NCBI RefSeq assembly: GCF_028209395.1
Contig: NZ_JAQLDQ010000019.1
Span: forward strand, 1 to 36,598
Length of the DNA stretch: 36,598 bases
Origin: Collinsella aerofaciens
GTDB taxonomy: Bacteria > Actinomycetota > Coriobacteriia > Coriobacteriales > Coriobacteriaceae
Reading direction: 5' to 3'
A program made the position numbers and the translations under genes. The notes under the pieces were generated by a model. The model was not told the DNA's origin. It worked only from the letters and a program-made list of their open reading frames with translations, and did not search any database. Positions 6,668 to 15,085 of the stretch are shown here, in pieces (position 1 is the stretch's first letter; each line of letters starts with the position of its first letter).

Positions 6668-8296
6668 CTAGGCCTCGTAGACCACCTTGCCGGCAATCAT
6701 CGTGAGAGACGCCGTGGCCTCGAGGACCTCAGCCGGTTCGCAGTCAAAGAGGTTGCGGTCGAGCACACAGATATCAGCCTGTTTGCCGCATGCGAGCGTA
6801 CCGATGCGATCCTCGGCATGCATGGCGTAGGCGCTGCCGTAGGTGTAGGCGCGCAGGGCCTCGGCCATGGTAATGCGCTCCTGGGGGAACCAGCCCTCGG
6901 GGTTGGAGCCGTCCTCGAGCATGCGGAAGACCGCGCCGTACACCTCCTCCATGGGCTCCAAGCCCACAACGGGGAAGTCGCTGCCCAAGTGCACCACGGC
7001 ACCGCTGGCAAGCAGGCTGTGCAGGGGCCACGAAAGCGCTGCACGCTCGGGGCCCACGGCATCGTCCTTGGCAAGGTCAGCCATATCGAGCAGCATGTGC
7101 CACGGTTGCATGCCGGGGCATATACCAAGCTCCGCGTAGCGCGGCAGATCCTCGGGCTGAACCGTCTCGTTGTGCTCCATGGAGTGGCGGCAACCCCGCT
7201 TACCATGCAAGCGCTCGCCCTCCTCAAAGCAATCAAGCACAAAACGCACCGAGCGATCGCCGATCGTATGGACGCGCGTGTCAACGCCCCATTCCTGCGC
7301 CCTGACAATGGCGGCACGGATGCGCTCTGGATCCTCCGCGGGCTCACCGCAGGTATCGGGCGCATTGCTATAGGGTTCAAGCATCCAAGCGGTGTGGTCG
7401 GAGCACACGCCATCAAGAAACTGCTTAAAGCCGTGCCACTCGACCTGCGTACCCGAGAAGGCGTATTTCTCCTTGATCTGCTCGAGCGTTAAGGACTCGT
7501 TTTCGAACAGATCGGTGTACAGGAACACGCGCAGTGGCAAGTCGCCCTTGGCATTAAGACCTGCCAACACCGCATACGGGTTTTCCATGCTCACAAACGT
7601 AGGATTGACCATGCCGACCGTAGTGATTCCCAGGGCATTGGCGCGCCGGGCGGTTTTTGCAAACGACGCGTCAACAACCTCGGGCGCTGGGTCGTAGACC
7701 TCGTCCATAAAGAAGACGCCGGCGTTGTTGGAAAACACGCCCGTCAGATTGCCCTCGGCATCCTTAAGGATCTTGCCGCCTGCGGGATCGGGCGTCTGCG
7801 AAGTTACTCCCACCTTGTTGATGGCGCAGGTATTGGCACTAAAGGTATGCAGGTCAACCTGCTGCAGAAAGACCGGGCGGTCCGAGATGTACTCATCGAT
7901 CATCGCGGCTGTGGGCATCTCGGGGACATCCCACTGGAACTGGATAATCTGGCAGCCCAGAATCCACTCGTTATCGGGATGGTCGGCCGCAAACGCCACG
8001 ACACGTTCCATCGCCATCTCAAAACTGGTGCAGTCGATGAGGTTGACGGCAAAATCGGGGTCGGTCATAAACGCGCCCTGGGCAAAATGCGTGTGTGAGT
8101 CGATCAGGCCGGGCATGACGAGCTGGTCGCCAAAGTCGCGCACCTCGGTATCGGGACCGATAAACGGTGCCAGGTGAGCATCGTCACCGCAGGCAACAAT
8201 CTTATCACCGCGCACGGCAACGCCGCCCTTAAACGGCTCGAGCCCATCGCCGGTAAAGACGGCGTTGCTCTTGATAACTACATCAGCCTTGTCCAT
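6668..8296 (-). CDS. YtcJ-like metal-dependent amidohydrolase
   Basis: A 542-residue member of the Amidohydro_3 (YtcJ-like) group of metal-dependent hydrolases. The first metal motif is MPGLIDSHTHF near residue 60. Later metal and active-site stretches are RVHTIGDRSVRFVLD near 340, RHSMEHNETVQPED near 365, and LGSDFPVVGLEPM near 435; the C-terminal VLDRNLF...GKVVYEA closes the small beta-sandwich. Substrates of this group are mostly unknown; N-acyl or cyclic amides are typical. The start at 8296 has TGAGGAGG just upstream. It is first in a probable two-gene operon with the MATE exporter, and a palindromic site at 8516-8530 lies in its upstream region. Confidence 0.85.
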   Translation of the reverse strand: MDKADVVIKSNAVFTGDGLEPFKGGVAVRGDKIVACGDDAHLAPFIGPDTEVRDFGDQLVMPGLIDSHTHFAQGAFMTDPDFAVNLIDCTSFEMAMERVVAFAADHPDNEWILGCQIIQFQWDVPEMPTAAMIDEYISDRPVFLQQVDLHTFSANTCAINKVGVTSQTPDPAGGKILKDAEGNLTGVFSNNAGVFFMDEVYDPAPEVVDASFAKTARRANALGITTVGMVNPTFVSMENPYAVLAGLNAKGDLPLRVFLYTDLFENESLTLEQIKEKYAFSGTQVEWHGFKQFLDGVCSDHTAWMLEPYSNAPDTCGEPAEDPERIRAAIVRAQEWGVDTRVHTIGDRSVRFVLDCFEEGERLHGKRGCRHSMEHNETVQPEDLPRYAELGICPGMQPWHMLLDMADLAKDDAVGPERAALSWPLHSLLASGAVVHLGSDFPVVGLEPMEEVYGAVFRMLEDGSNPEGWFPQERITMAEALRAYTYGSAYAMHAEDRIGTLACGKQADICVLDRNLFDCEPAEVLEATASLTMIAGKVVYEA

Positions 8297-8499
8297 GTGA
8301 GCCTCCTCAGGCATCTTTGGTTGCAACGCGGACGCACCGCCCGCGTGGGCACTCGGTTGGGAGCGTAGCGCTCCCGCATCGGCGCGTGCCTACAAGCCGT
8401 GCTCGGACGTCTGTCCCACGTCCGCGGCTTCGCGCTACACCCATTGATACACAGGGGCAAATCCGTGCCAAGGCCAGGGATCGCAAACGGTCAGTTTAA

Positions 8500-8530
8500 G
8501 CAGGTTTACACGCTTTACCTGCAGGTTTAT
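8500..8530 (-). promoter_or_regulatory. Candidate LuxR-regulator site upstream of the amidohydrolase
   Basis: Positions 8516-8530 read ATAAACCTGCAGGTA on the minus strand, with a perfect ACCTGCAGGT palindrome. A second GCAGGTTTA copy lies 21 bp away at 8500-8508. A 14-of-15 match is found at 16316-16330 between ptcA and the second LuxR gene. The rest of 8297-8611 holds only a GGGAGCG/CGCTCCC hairpin (8359-8375) in the presumed leader. Confidence 0.45.
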
Positions 8531-8611
8531 TGTCTGAGATTATTACCGCGTCATTACGCCCAACGGCGTGCCCGCCCACACGGCAAGACCCGCATGCAAG
8601 GAAGAATAGGA

Positions 8612-9604
8612 CTAGGAACGCCAAAAGGCATCTATGAGGTCATCTCGGTTGGAGACACCGCTTTTAACGTAGATGCGATGCAAGTGCGCCTTGACAGTGC
8701 CAGGGCTGATGACCAACTCGCTGGCGATGTTTTGGGCGTCGTTGCCCTTCAGCACCAGCGTGAGCACCTCCTGCTCGCGCCGCGACAGCTTACGGGCATC
8801 GGCATAGATCACAACGCGTGATGCTAGATCGTCCCCAGAGCGTGCGCTCTCGGCCGCCACGTCCTCATCGGCACGCGGATGACGGGCATACACGCGCAGG
8901 ATATGGCTAAACTGGCAAAAGAGTTGGACCGCGCATGCCACGAGCAGCACGTTTTCGGAGATATTGCGCTCGGACAGATACCACAAAAAGAGGCTGATGA
9001 CGGGGTTTTGAGAGTCGGGGCGGCAGAGCAAAATCATGTAGGTGTCCTCGGCGATTACGCAAAACGCAAGAACGAGTGCCACCTTCCAAAAGAGCTTTGA
9101 GCGGTCGAGGTCGAGTTTCTCAACACGCGTGGCCCTGTGCCGGTAATGCCAGGCGGCATAGGCAAGACATCCTACATTGCCCAGGTCACGCGTGAGCCAA
9201 AAGAGATACTGCTGCATCTCTCCGGCAGCACCGCTGCGAGGCACCAGCACCAATTGCAAGATTGAAAACGGCACGATAACAAGTCCGAGCATGCGCGACG
9301 TCGGCCTTTTGCGCAAGCGCGCAAACATCCACAGCACAATGCAAGCATAGATGGCAATACCGAGCACGCAGCGCAGCAAGGGGTGCTGCAGCGGCTCGCT
9401 AAAGGTAACGGCGTAGTCATATTTGAGCCGAGTGTACTCGTCAAAAAAGATGACCGACATATCGAGCATGTAGAGCAAAAAGCCCGCCGCGGCCACTAGG
9501 CTGTCGCGACGGTGCGTCATGAGCCAAACCACCAATGCCACGGTACTGGTCACCAGAGCCACACCCATGATAATCGTGGTGTAGATATAGAACGCGAAAC
9601 TCAT
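8612..9604 (-). CDS. Membrane-anchored LuxR-family transcriptional regulator
   Basis: A 330-residue one-component regulator. About seven hydrophobic segments occupy residues 5-245, then a soluble linker, then a LuxR-type helix-turn-helix at about 268-325 (LSRREQEVLTLVLKGNDAQNIASELVISPGTVKAHLHRIY). The membrane part presumably senses a small molecule and the C-terminal domain binds DNA from the membrane. It is paralogous to the protein at 16489-17454: both share the layout and a conserved stretch in the last membrane segments (WYLSERNISENVLLVACA here, LYLSERNFSENNFACYFA there). It lies between the amidohydrolase operon and a divergent small gene. AguR, the agmatine-operon activator of lactic acid bacteria, has the same architecture, but the other paralogue is better placed for that role. 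Confidence 0.88.
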   Translation of the reverse strand: MSFAFYIYTTIIMGVALVTSTVALVVWLMTHRRDSLVAAAGFLLYMLDMSVIFFDEYTRLKYDYAVTFSEPLQHPLLRCVLGIAIYACIVLWMFARLRKRPTSRMLGLVIVPFSILQLVLVPRSGAAGEMQQYLFWLTRDLGNVGCLAYAAWHYRHRATRVEKLDLDRSKLFWKVALVLAFCVIAEDTYMILLCRPDSQNPVISLFLWYLSERNISENVLLVACAVQLFCQFSHILRVYARHPRADEDVAAESARSGDDLASRVVIYADARKLSRREQEVLTLVLKGNDAQNIASELVISPGTVKAHLHRIYVKSGVSNRDDLIDAFWRS

Positions 9605-9637
9605 GCCCGCCTCCCCTGTCTAGATGCTGTGAGGATG

Positions 9638-9667
9638 TTGACAGATTCTTTGCCGCAAGATTAGACT
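9638..9667 (+). promoter_or_regulatory. Promoter candidate for the small gene at 9733
   Basis: A perfect TTGACA at 9638-9643 is followed after 18 bp by TAGACT (9662-9667). Downstream are two copies of CTCACCGAT (9667 and 9712) and a small AAACG/CGTTT inverted repeat, which may be regulatory. Confidence 0.4.
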
Positions 9668-9732
9668 CACCGATTAAACGTACTGTATCGTTTAGATAAA
9701 CAAGCTGTGTCTCACCGATGAAAGGAGATGCC

Positions 9733-9924
9733 ATGGCACCGATCGCTCCGCTCAAGATGCTCGTCGCGCCCGCCGCCAAGGCCATCACCCGACTCGGTTC
9801 TTCCATGACCTACGACGATGTCCCCTGCGCCGTTGAGGCGCGTTCGGACAGCTGCCCCTACCTGGGCCACGTCCCCTACTTTGCACCCAAGCTCGTTTCC
9901 GATCCCGAGCAGCGTGAGCAGTAA
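9733..9924 (+). CDS. Small protein of unknown function (63 aa)
   Basis: The start ATG at 9733 has AAAGGAG eight bases upstream, and a -35-like TTGACA lies about 90 bp further up, so expression is credible. The sequence runs MAPIAPLKMLVAPAAKAITRL, a short hydrophobic-basic helix, then a polar part with the Cys-containing motif DSCPYLGHVPYFAPKL and an acidic tail. There is no clear signal peptide or long membrane segment. It is divergent from the LuxR gene and converges on the second APC permease, so it may belong to the LuxR regulon. I do not recognise a family; it could be a conserved small protein of this lineage. Confidence 0.6.
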   Translation: MAPIAPLKMLVAPAAKAITRLGSSMTYDDVPCAVEARSDSCPYLGHVPYFAPKLVSDPEQREQ

Positions 9925-9959
9925 TCCAAGATGCATCTAGCACCGCACAACTCGCGGCG

Positions 9960-11369
9960 CTACTGTTTTGGTGCAAAGCGACCTGTCCCCCTTGCGCCAA
10001 CGCCGGGATTGTCGATGCTGCGACCGCGGCGCGATATGAGGCGCGAAACCTCGCCCAGCAACACGCCGATCACCACACCCATGAGGATCGGCAACTTTGA
10101 CATCTCGGCGGGCGAGCTGTTAAGCGGCACGATTGTCGCAACAATCGAAAGCACGAGCTCTACCACCGGCACCGCAAGCGCTACCGCAAGCACCTTGCCC
10201 TCGAAGGGCGCGCGGAACACACGTGGGCGGTCGTCGTATTTACGCAGGCGCCAAAACGCCGGGAACATCGGGATATAGCTCATGAGCAGAAAGACGACGT
10301 TCATCGAGAAGAAGACCCAAAAGACGTCGGAACCCTCACCCAGCGGAATCTGGAGCAGCAGCACCAGACTGGCAAAACAGCCGTTAATGAGCGCCGAGCC
10401 GTTGGGCATGCCGGTCTTTTTGGACACCAACGCAAAGGGACGCGGCATGTTGCCATGGCGCGCGGCATAGCTCGCTACGTTGTTGACGCCAAAGCTCCAG
10501 CAGATCATATTGGCGAACAGCGTCACCAAAAAGGCCACGCCCACGACCATCGTCAGCGGGTGGGTGCGCCCCACCATAGCGGCGACTGCGTCCACAATGC
10601 CCGAATCGAGTGAAAGCTGCTCGGTGGGAACCGCGGCTCCAATGCCAATGCCACAGATGATGTAGATCGCCGCAATGGCCACGCCACCGGCAATAACCGC
10701 CTTGGGGATATCACGCGACGGGTTCTTCATCGTGCTGGCAAAGGTCGCGACCACTTCGAAGCCCATAAAGTTGAACAGGATAATCGATAGGTACGTCAAC
10801 GAATTGGTGTCGCCCAGATCTGGAATGAAGGTCTTAAACGACATGTCGTTGGCAAAGCCGTTATTGCAGGCAAACCAAATGCCGACGATTCCCACCACAG
10901 CGGTAATGAGCACCTTGATGACGGCGCCGCCGTCCATGACCCAATCTGCCTCGGCCACCGGCTGCATTGCCATGACCGTGACGCCCCACACAAAGACAAT
11001 CTCGATGGCGATTCGGATCCCGAGTGAAAACTCGATACCCCACACCGCATTAATGACACTGGGGAACATGCAGGCGATACTTGCCACCCACAGCGGAAAG
11101 TTAACCCAGTAGCACCAAGAGCAACGGGCACCCCAACGGTCGCCCAGACCCAAGCGAACCCAATCGTACAGGCCGCCCTCGGAATCAAACGCCGTACCCA
11201 GCTCGGCCACCACCAGACCATAGGGAAGCAAAAACGTAATGATAAGGAAGATCCACCAGAAGAACTGCACGTTGCCCATGGCAGATGCCGGAGCCGCCGC
11301 CTCGATGGTAAACACAACGCAGATAACCGAAAGGATGACCTCGATCAGGGAGAACTTTTTACCTGCCAT
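9960..11369 (-). CDS. APC-superfamily amino acid/polyamine permease (second copy)
   Basis: A 469-residue transporter with about 12 membrane segments, closely similar in sequence to the permease at 13514-14953: both begin with a short polar segment, then IEAAAPASAMGN/CEAAAPAAAIGN and FFWWIFLIITFLLPYGLVVAELGT. It belongs to the APC superfamily, which includes agmatine/putrescine and other amino acid antiporters. It is last in the agmatine cluster, where lactic acid bacteria carry the carbamate kinase gene aguC, but a 570-nt gap with a terminator separates it from aguA, so it is probably transcribed separately. AGGGGGA precedes the start. The last eleven or so residues (ARGTGRFAPKQ) are encoded by a hairpin repeat. 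The substrate may be agmatine, putrescine or a related amino acid. Confidence 0.85.
   Translation of the reverse strand: MAGKKFSLIEVILSVICVVFTIEAAAPASAMGNVQFFWWIFLIITFLLPYGLVVAELGTAFDSEGGLYDWVRLGLGDRWGARCSWCYWVNFPLWVASIACMFPSVINAVWGIEFSLGIRIAIEIVFVWGVTVMAMQPVAEADWVMDGGAVIKVLITAVVGIVGIWFACNNGFANDMSFKTFIPDLGDTNSLTYLSIILFNFMGFEVVATFASTMKNPSRDIPKAVIAGGVAIAAIYIICGIGIGAAVPTEQLSLDSGIVDAVAAMVGRTHPLTMVVGVAFLVTLFANMICWSFGVNNVASYAARHGNMPRPFALVSKKTGMPNGSALINGCFASLVLLLQIPLGEGSDVFWVFFSMNVVFLLMSYIPMFPAFWRLRKYDDRPRVFRAPFEGKVLAVALAVPVVELVLSIVATIVPLNSSPAEMSKLPILMGVVIGVLLGEVSRLISRRGRSIDNPGVGARGTGRFAPKQ
9968..10000. repeat. GGGGACAG-core hairpin inside the 3' end of the permease gene
   Basis: TTGGTGCAAAG (9968-9978) pairs with CTTGCGCCAA (9991-10000) around a loop containing CCTGTCCCC. 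This is the stem-plus-core pattern of the intergenic mini-repeats, here read in frame as the C-terminal tail of the permease just before the stop codon at 9960-9962. Confidence 0.5.
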
Positions 11370-11681
11370 GGTGCGCTCCCCCTACAGCAAAAAGGATGGC
11401 ATCTGTACCGAAGGCGCAGCCCAAGGTAGGGTTGCAGGCCGCGTCACCGGTACAGGTGCCATCCCAAAGAGAGGAGAGGATGCGGTTGTTGGACCAACGC
11501 TCGCGGAACAGACGCGTGTAGATAACGATACGCTGGTACATAGATACTCCGATCAAAACGGCCGCGTTCACGACCGATAACTTTCGGCAATTGAAGACGC
11601 GTCTGACCTGGGAAATTCAAGCGAACAATTGGCCTAACCCGCAAAAAATCCCAGGCCAGACACGTACTCAATCAAGGAAAA

Positions 11682-11713
11682 GGGCACTCCGAAGTGGAGG
11701 CAACGGAGTGCCC
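11682..11713 (-). terminator. Rho-independent terminator downstream of aguA
   Basis: GGGCACTCCG (11682-11691) and CGGAGTGCCC (11704-11713) form a perfect 10-bp stem; on the minus strand it is followed by CTTTTCCTTG. It would end the agmatine operon transcript and separate it from the second permease. The remaining 11370-11681 holds the upstream region of that permease, with no gene that I can support. Confidence 0.65.
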
Positions 11714-11843
11714 AAAGAAAAACCCAACCGACCAAGACATCGAATAAACCGACCATCAATGCCCCGAGATGGTCCGATTCACCGACCGTCCGATTGATCG
11801 GCTGGGTTCCCGAAGCATCACGGCTCGGAAAGTCAGACGTTTA

Positions 11844-11950
11844 CTCGGCGTGCTCAGGTGCGCCAGATTGGCGCGAACGAGGAGCGTAGCGTACTGACGC
11901 TACGTAAGCGACGAGTGAACGCCAAGGTGGCGTGCCTGAGTTACGCCGAG
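11844..11950 (-). repeat. Long hairpin spanning the aguA stop codon
   Basis: Nested arms pair over about 107 nt: CTCGGCGT (11844-11851) with ACGCCGAG (11943-11950), CTCAGGTGCGCCA (11853-11865) with TGGCGTGCCTGAG (11928-11940, two mismatches), and an inner CGTAGCG/CGCTACG pair near 11885-11902. The outer arm lies inside the last codons of aguA. It resembles the way the three-stem elements abut the stop codons of aroF and lacC, though the sequence differs. Confidence 0.6.
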
Positions 11951-13146
11951 GGCTCCTGCTGGGTAATGCAGTGGATGTTGCCGCCGCCGAAGACGACCTG
12001 CTCGGACTGAACGCCGACGCACTTGTAGACGCCCTCGCCCCAGACCTCGTCATAGATCTTCTGGAGCGTGTCAACGGCCAGCTGGTCGTTCTCGTCGCCG
12101 TACTGCGGGACGATAACGCCGTGGTTGGTGACCAGGTAGTTCATGTAGGAGGCGATCAGCGGCTCGTCGGGAACGCGCGGCTCGGCGTTCTCGTCGGCGT
12201 CGATGGTGTCGCAGGAAGCCTGGTCCATGAACAGCGGGTTCACGGGCATGCAGAGCTTGTAGACCTTCATCTTGCGGCCCTTGGCGTCAACGGCGTTGGA
12301 GAGGGTCTCGTAGGCAGCGTGGCACTGCTCGTAGAACGGATACTCGGGATCGTCGGTCCAGATGCAGGCCATGACGCCCGGAGCGATGAACGTGGCAACG
12401 TCGTCGATATGACCGTTGGTCTCCTCGGGGTCGATGCCCTCCTTGACCCAGATGACCTTCTCGACGCCCAGGTAATCCTTGAGGTGCTCGTCCATATAGG
12501 CGCGAAGCTCCTCGCTCCAGGGCTCAAACTTCTTGTGGAACTTGGGCCAGATGGACTCGGGATCCTCTTCCTCCTCCAGAACCGCAGAGCAGGTGCGGCC
12601 CGGGGAAAGCAGGCACTGGTCGGTCACGACAAGGGTGCCCTCGCCGTCGACGGTGATGGAGCCGCCCTCGAGAATCATGTCATCGGGACGATAGCGACGG
12701 CAGCCGGAGAGCTCAGCCATCTTAAGGGCGATCTGCTCGTCCTTGTCCCACGGGAAATAGAGGCCATCGACGAGACCGCCATAGGCGTTGAAGTGCCAGT
12801 GGTTGGCACGCTTCTCGCCCTTGCCGTTGATGACGTAGGTGGCGGCAGTGTCGCGGAACCAAGCGTCGTCGGTGGTCATCTCGATAACGGTGACGTTCTC
12901 GTCGTTCTCGAAGACGGCCTTGCAGTTGGCATAGTCGACCTGGTTGGCGCACATATAGACCGGGGTGAACTCGGAGATGGCGCGGGCGATGGCGGCATAC
13001 TGCTTCTGAGCAGGCTTGGCGCCGTGGGCCCAGGTGTCGGTGCGGTGGGGCCAGCCCATCCACACGCGATCCTGCGGGGCGAACTCGGCGGGCATAAAGA
13101 AGCCGTCGGCCTTGGGGGTGGACTCGGACTCGGTGATCGTACGCAT
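11941..13146 (-). CDS. aguA: Agmatine deiminase
   Basis: Hydrolyses agmatine to N-carbamoylputrescine and ammonia in the cytosol. The 401-residue product matches the peptidyl-arginine-deiminase-like family along its full length: MPAEFAPQDRVWMGWPHRTDTWAHGAKPAQ near the N-terminus, DDAWFRDTAATYVIN near 90, NAYGG near 115, GHIDDVATF near 240, and the C-terminal GGGNIHCITQQEP with the expected catalytic cysteine at about residue 393. The start at 13146 has GGAGG just upstream; an upstream in-frame extension lacks homology. It is third in the ptcA-permease-aguA order seen in the aguBDAC operons of lactic acid bacteria. A 366-nt gap separates it from the permease, so it may have its own promoter. 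Confidence 0.95.
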   Translation of the reverse strand: MRTITESESTPKADGFFMPAEFAPQDRVWMGWPHRTDTWAHGAKPAQKQYAAIARAISEFTPVYMCANQVDYANCKAVFENDENVTVIEMTTDDAWFRDTAATYVINGKGEKRANHWHFNAYGGLVDGLYFPWDKDEQIALKMAELSGCRRYRPDDMILEGGSITVDGEGTLVVTDQCLLSPGRTCSAVLEEEEDPESIWPKFHKKFEPWSEELRAYMDEHLKDYLGVEKVIWVKEGIDPEETNGHIDDVATFIAPGVMACIWTDDPEYPFYEQCHAAYETLSNAVDAKGRKMKVYKLCMPVNPLFMDQASCDTIDADENAEPRVPDEPLIASYMNYLVTNHGVIVPQYGDENDQLAVDTLQKIYDEVWGEGVYKCVGVQSEQVVFGGGNIHCITQQEPSA

Positions 13147-13216
13147 AAGATATCCTCCAAATCGAACGATCGTTTGCCGCGGGCGGATTACCCGCAGCCT
13201 AAAACCAAGAGATAGT

Positions 13217-13381
13217 GGGCGCCCGTCCCCCGGCAAAGGTCGGGGCGCCCGGTGCCGGTTTTCACGGAGCCGCACCGACGAGCGGCAACGTAACCAAGTG
13301 CGTGGAGACAAACGCACGAAGGATACGAGAGAGAGGTTGGGGCGGGCGGTGGTTACCGGAGCTATCGCTCGCACCCGCCCC
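13217..13381. other. Intergenic hairpins between aguD and aguA
   Basis: Two strong G+C-rich hairpins lie in the 366-nt gap: GGGCGCCC with its complement at 13243-13250, and GGGGCGGG (13339-13346) with CCCGCCCC (13374-13381). Neither has a clear T-run, so they may be mRNA-processing or stability elements rather than full terminators. No gene is visible in 13147-13513. Confidence 0.45.
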
Positions 13382-13513
13382 AGGAAATAGTGAGCAAATT
13401 TGTCGCTTTGGGCACGCCCTCGAAGAGGCTAGAGTGCCTGGAGTCGGGAGCGACAAGCCCGACGAAGCGCACGTTGGTACGCGAGGAGGGTTGGAGCCCC
13501 AGAACCGGGTGCT

Positions 13514-14953
13514 CTAGTTCTCCTCGGCCTCGGCGGCCTCCTCAGCGAGACGCTGAGCTGCCAGCTCGGGAGTGAGGCCCTTGTACTCGGTCTCGCGGCC
13601 CTTAGCGCTGACGACGCGGACAACCTCGCCGATGAGCAGAAGCACGATGAAGATAACGATCATCGGGAGCTTGTCGCCAATTTCAGCGGCAGAGAACGGC
13701 ACCAGCGTTGCAACGATGGCCAGGATCAGCTCGATGCAAGGGATGGCCAGCATGACCTTCATCATGGCACCCTTAAACGGGAACGTGAAGATGCGCTCGC
13801 GGTCGGGGTCGTTCTTGCGAAGGTTGAGGAACGCCGGGAACATCGGGATGTAGGTCAGCAGCAGGAAGACGACGGAGGTGCCGAAGAGCATCCAGAAGAC
13901 GCCGTTGGAGATGGCATCGATGGGAACGAGCTGCAGGCACAGCACCAGGGAGGCAACGACGGCGTTGACCAGGTTGGCACCGTTGGGCATGTCGTCATCA
14001 GAGATCATCGAGGCGAAGACCTTGGGCATGTTGCCGTGCTCGGCAGCGTAGCGAGCAACGGAGTTAACGCCGAAGGACCAAGCAGCCATGTTGGCGAACA
14101 GGGTGATCAGGAAGGCAATGCAGATGACCTTAAAGATCATGGAGTCGCCCACCATGGTCTGGACTGCATAAATCATGCCGTAGTCGGGGTCGATGGAATC
14201 GGCCGGCACAGCAGCGCCGATGCCAAAGCCAGCGAACAGGTAGATCACGGCGATGGACAGGCCACCGACGATGATAGCCTTGGGAATATCGCGAGCGGGA
14301 TCGGCCATGTCATCGGTCATGGTGCAGATGACCTCGAAGCCCATGAAGTTAAAGATGATGATCGACAGGTAACCGAGAGCGTTGGTGTTGGTGAGCTCGG
14401 GCAGGAAGGTGGCAGCGGACATGTCGTTCGCAAAACCGTTCTCCATGGCATACCAAATGCCCAAAGCGCCAACGATAACGGCGACGGCGACCTTGATGAT
14501 GGCGCCACCGTTAAGGACCCACTCGGAGTCGGCCGCCTTGGAGCGGCCCATGAGGTAGACGATCCACACAAAGGCAAGATCGATACCCATCTTGGCGATC
14601 AAGTTGAACTCAACGCCAAAGACCATGCCCAAAATGTCGGGGAACATGGTAGCCAGCGAGGCAATCCACAGCGGGTAGTTGACCCAGTAGTAATACGAGA
14701 TGCGGGCGCCCCATTTGTCGCCCAGGCCATCGCGTACCCAGTCGTAAATGCCGCCCTCGCCGTCATAGGTGGTGCCGAGCTCGGCAACAACCATGCCATA
14801 AGGAAGCAGGAAGGTCAGGATCAGGAAGATCCACCAGAAGAACTGCTGGTTGCCAATGGCAGCAGCAGGAGCGGCGGCCTCGCAAACGAAGACGACGCAG
14901 ATGATGGTCGAAATGACCGTCAAAAAGGAAAGCTTTTTCTTTCCGTCGCTCAT
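13514..14953 (-). CDS. aguD: Agmatine/putrescine antiporter, APC superfamily
   Basis: Exchanges external agmatine for internal putrescine across the cytoplasmic membrane, by inference from context. The 479-residue protein has about 12 hydrophobic segments and the APC N-terminal signature ICVVFVCEAAAPAAAIGNQQFFWWIF, then AELGTTYDGEGGIYDWV near residue 60 and NFMGFEVICTMTDDMADPARDIPKA near 210. The tail ends in a Glu/Ala-rich stretch AEEAAEAEEN. The start at 14953 has AAGGAGC upstream. It lies 132 nt downstream of ptcA and upstream of aguA on one strand, the B-D-A order of known AgDI operons. A close paralogue lies at 9960-11369. Substrate identity is inferred, not proven. Confidence 0.8.
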   Translation of the reverse strand: MSDGKKKLSFLTVISTIICVVFVCEAAAPAAAIGNQQFFWWIFLILTFLLPYGMVVAELGTTYDGEGGIYDWVRDGLGDKWGARISYYYWVNYPLWIASLATMFPDILGMVFGVEFNLIAKMGIDLAFVWIVYLMGRSKAADSEWVLNGGAIIKVAVAVIVGALGIWYAMENGFANDMSAATFLPELTNTNALGYLSIIIFNFMGFEVICTMTDDMADPARDIPKAIIVGGLSIAVIYLFAGFGIGAAVPADSIDPDYGMIYAVQTMVGDSMIFKVICIAFLITLFANMAAWSFGVNSVARYAAEHGNMPKVFASMISDDDMPNGANLVNAVVASLVLCLQLVPIDAISNGVFWMLFGTSVVFLLLTYIPMFPAFLNLRKNDPDRERIFTFPFKGAMMKVMLAIPCIELILAIVATLVPFSAAEIGDKLPMIVIFIVLLLIGEVVRVVSAKGRETEYKGLTPELAAQRLAEEAAEAEEN

Positions 14954-15085
14954 GATGAGCTCCTTCGCTCAGTCTTGGACAGATCCGAGGCCCAAGGTAC
15001 TAAGGCAATTGCCTGAGCCTCGGTGAGCGGGCGACAGGAGACGAGCATCCGCCGCCCGCAAACGTGCGTTTAGCAGGCTTAAGGC

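Noticed and set aside
13147..13374. N-terminal extension of agmatine deiminase to 13374
   Set aside because: The 76 extra residues are Arg/Pro-rich and unlike the family; GGAGG and the conserved N-terminus support the start at 13146.
14036..15016. 326-aa plus-strand frame opposite the aguD permease
   Set aside because: Antisense shadow: rich in His, Gly, Asp and Val with no recognisable domain, while the minus strand encodes a clear APC permease.
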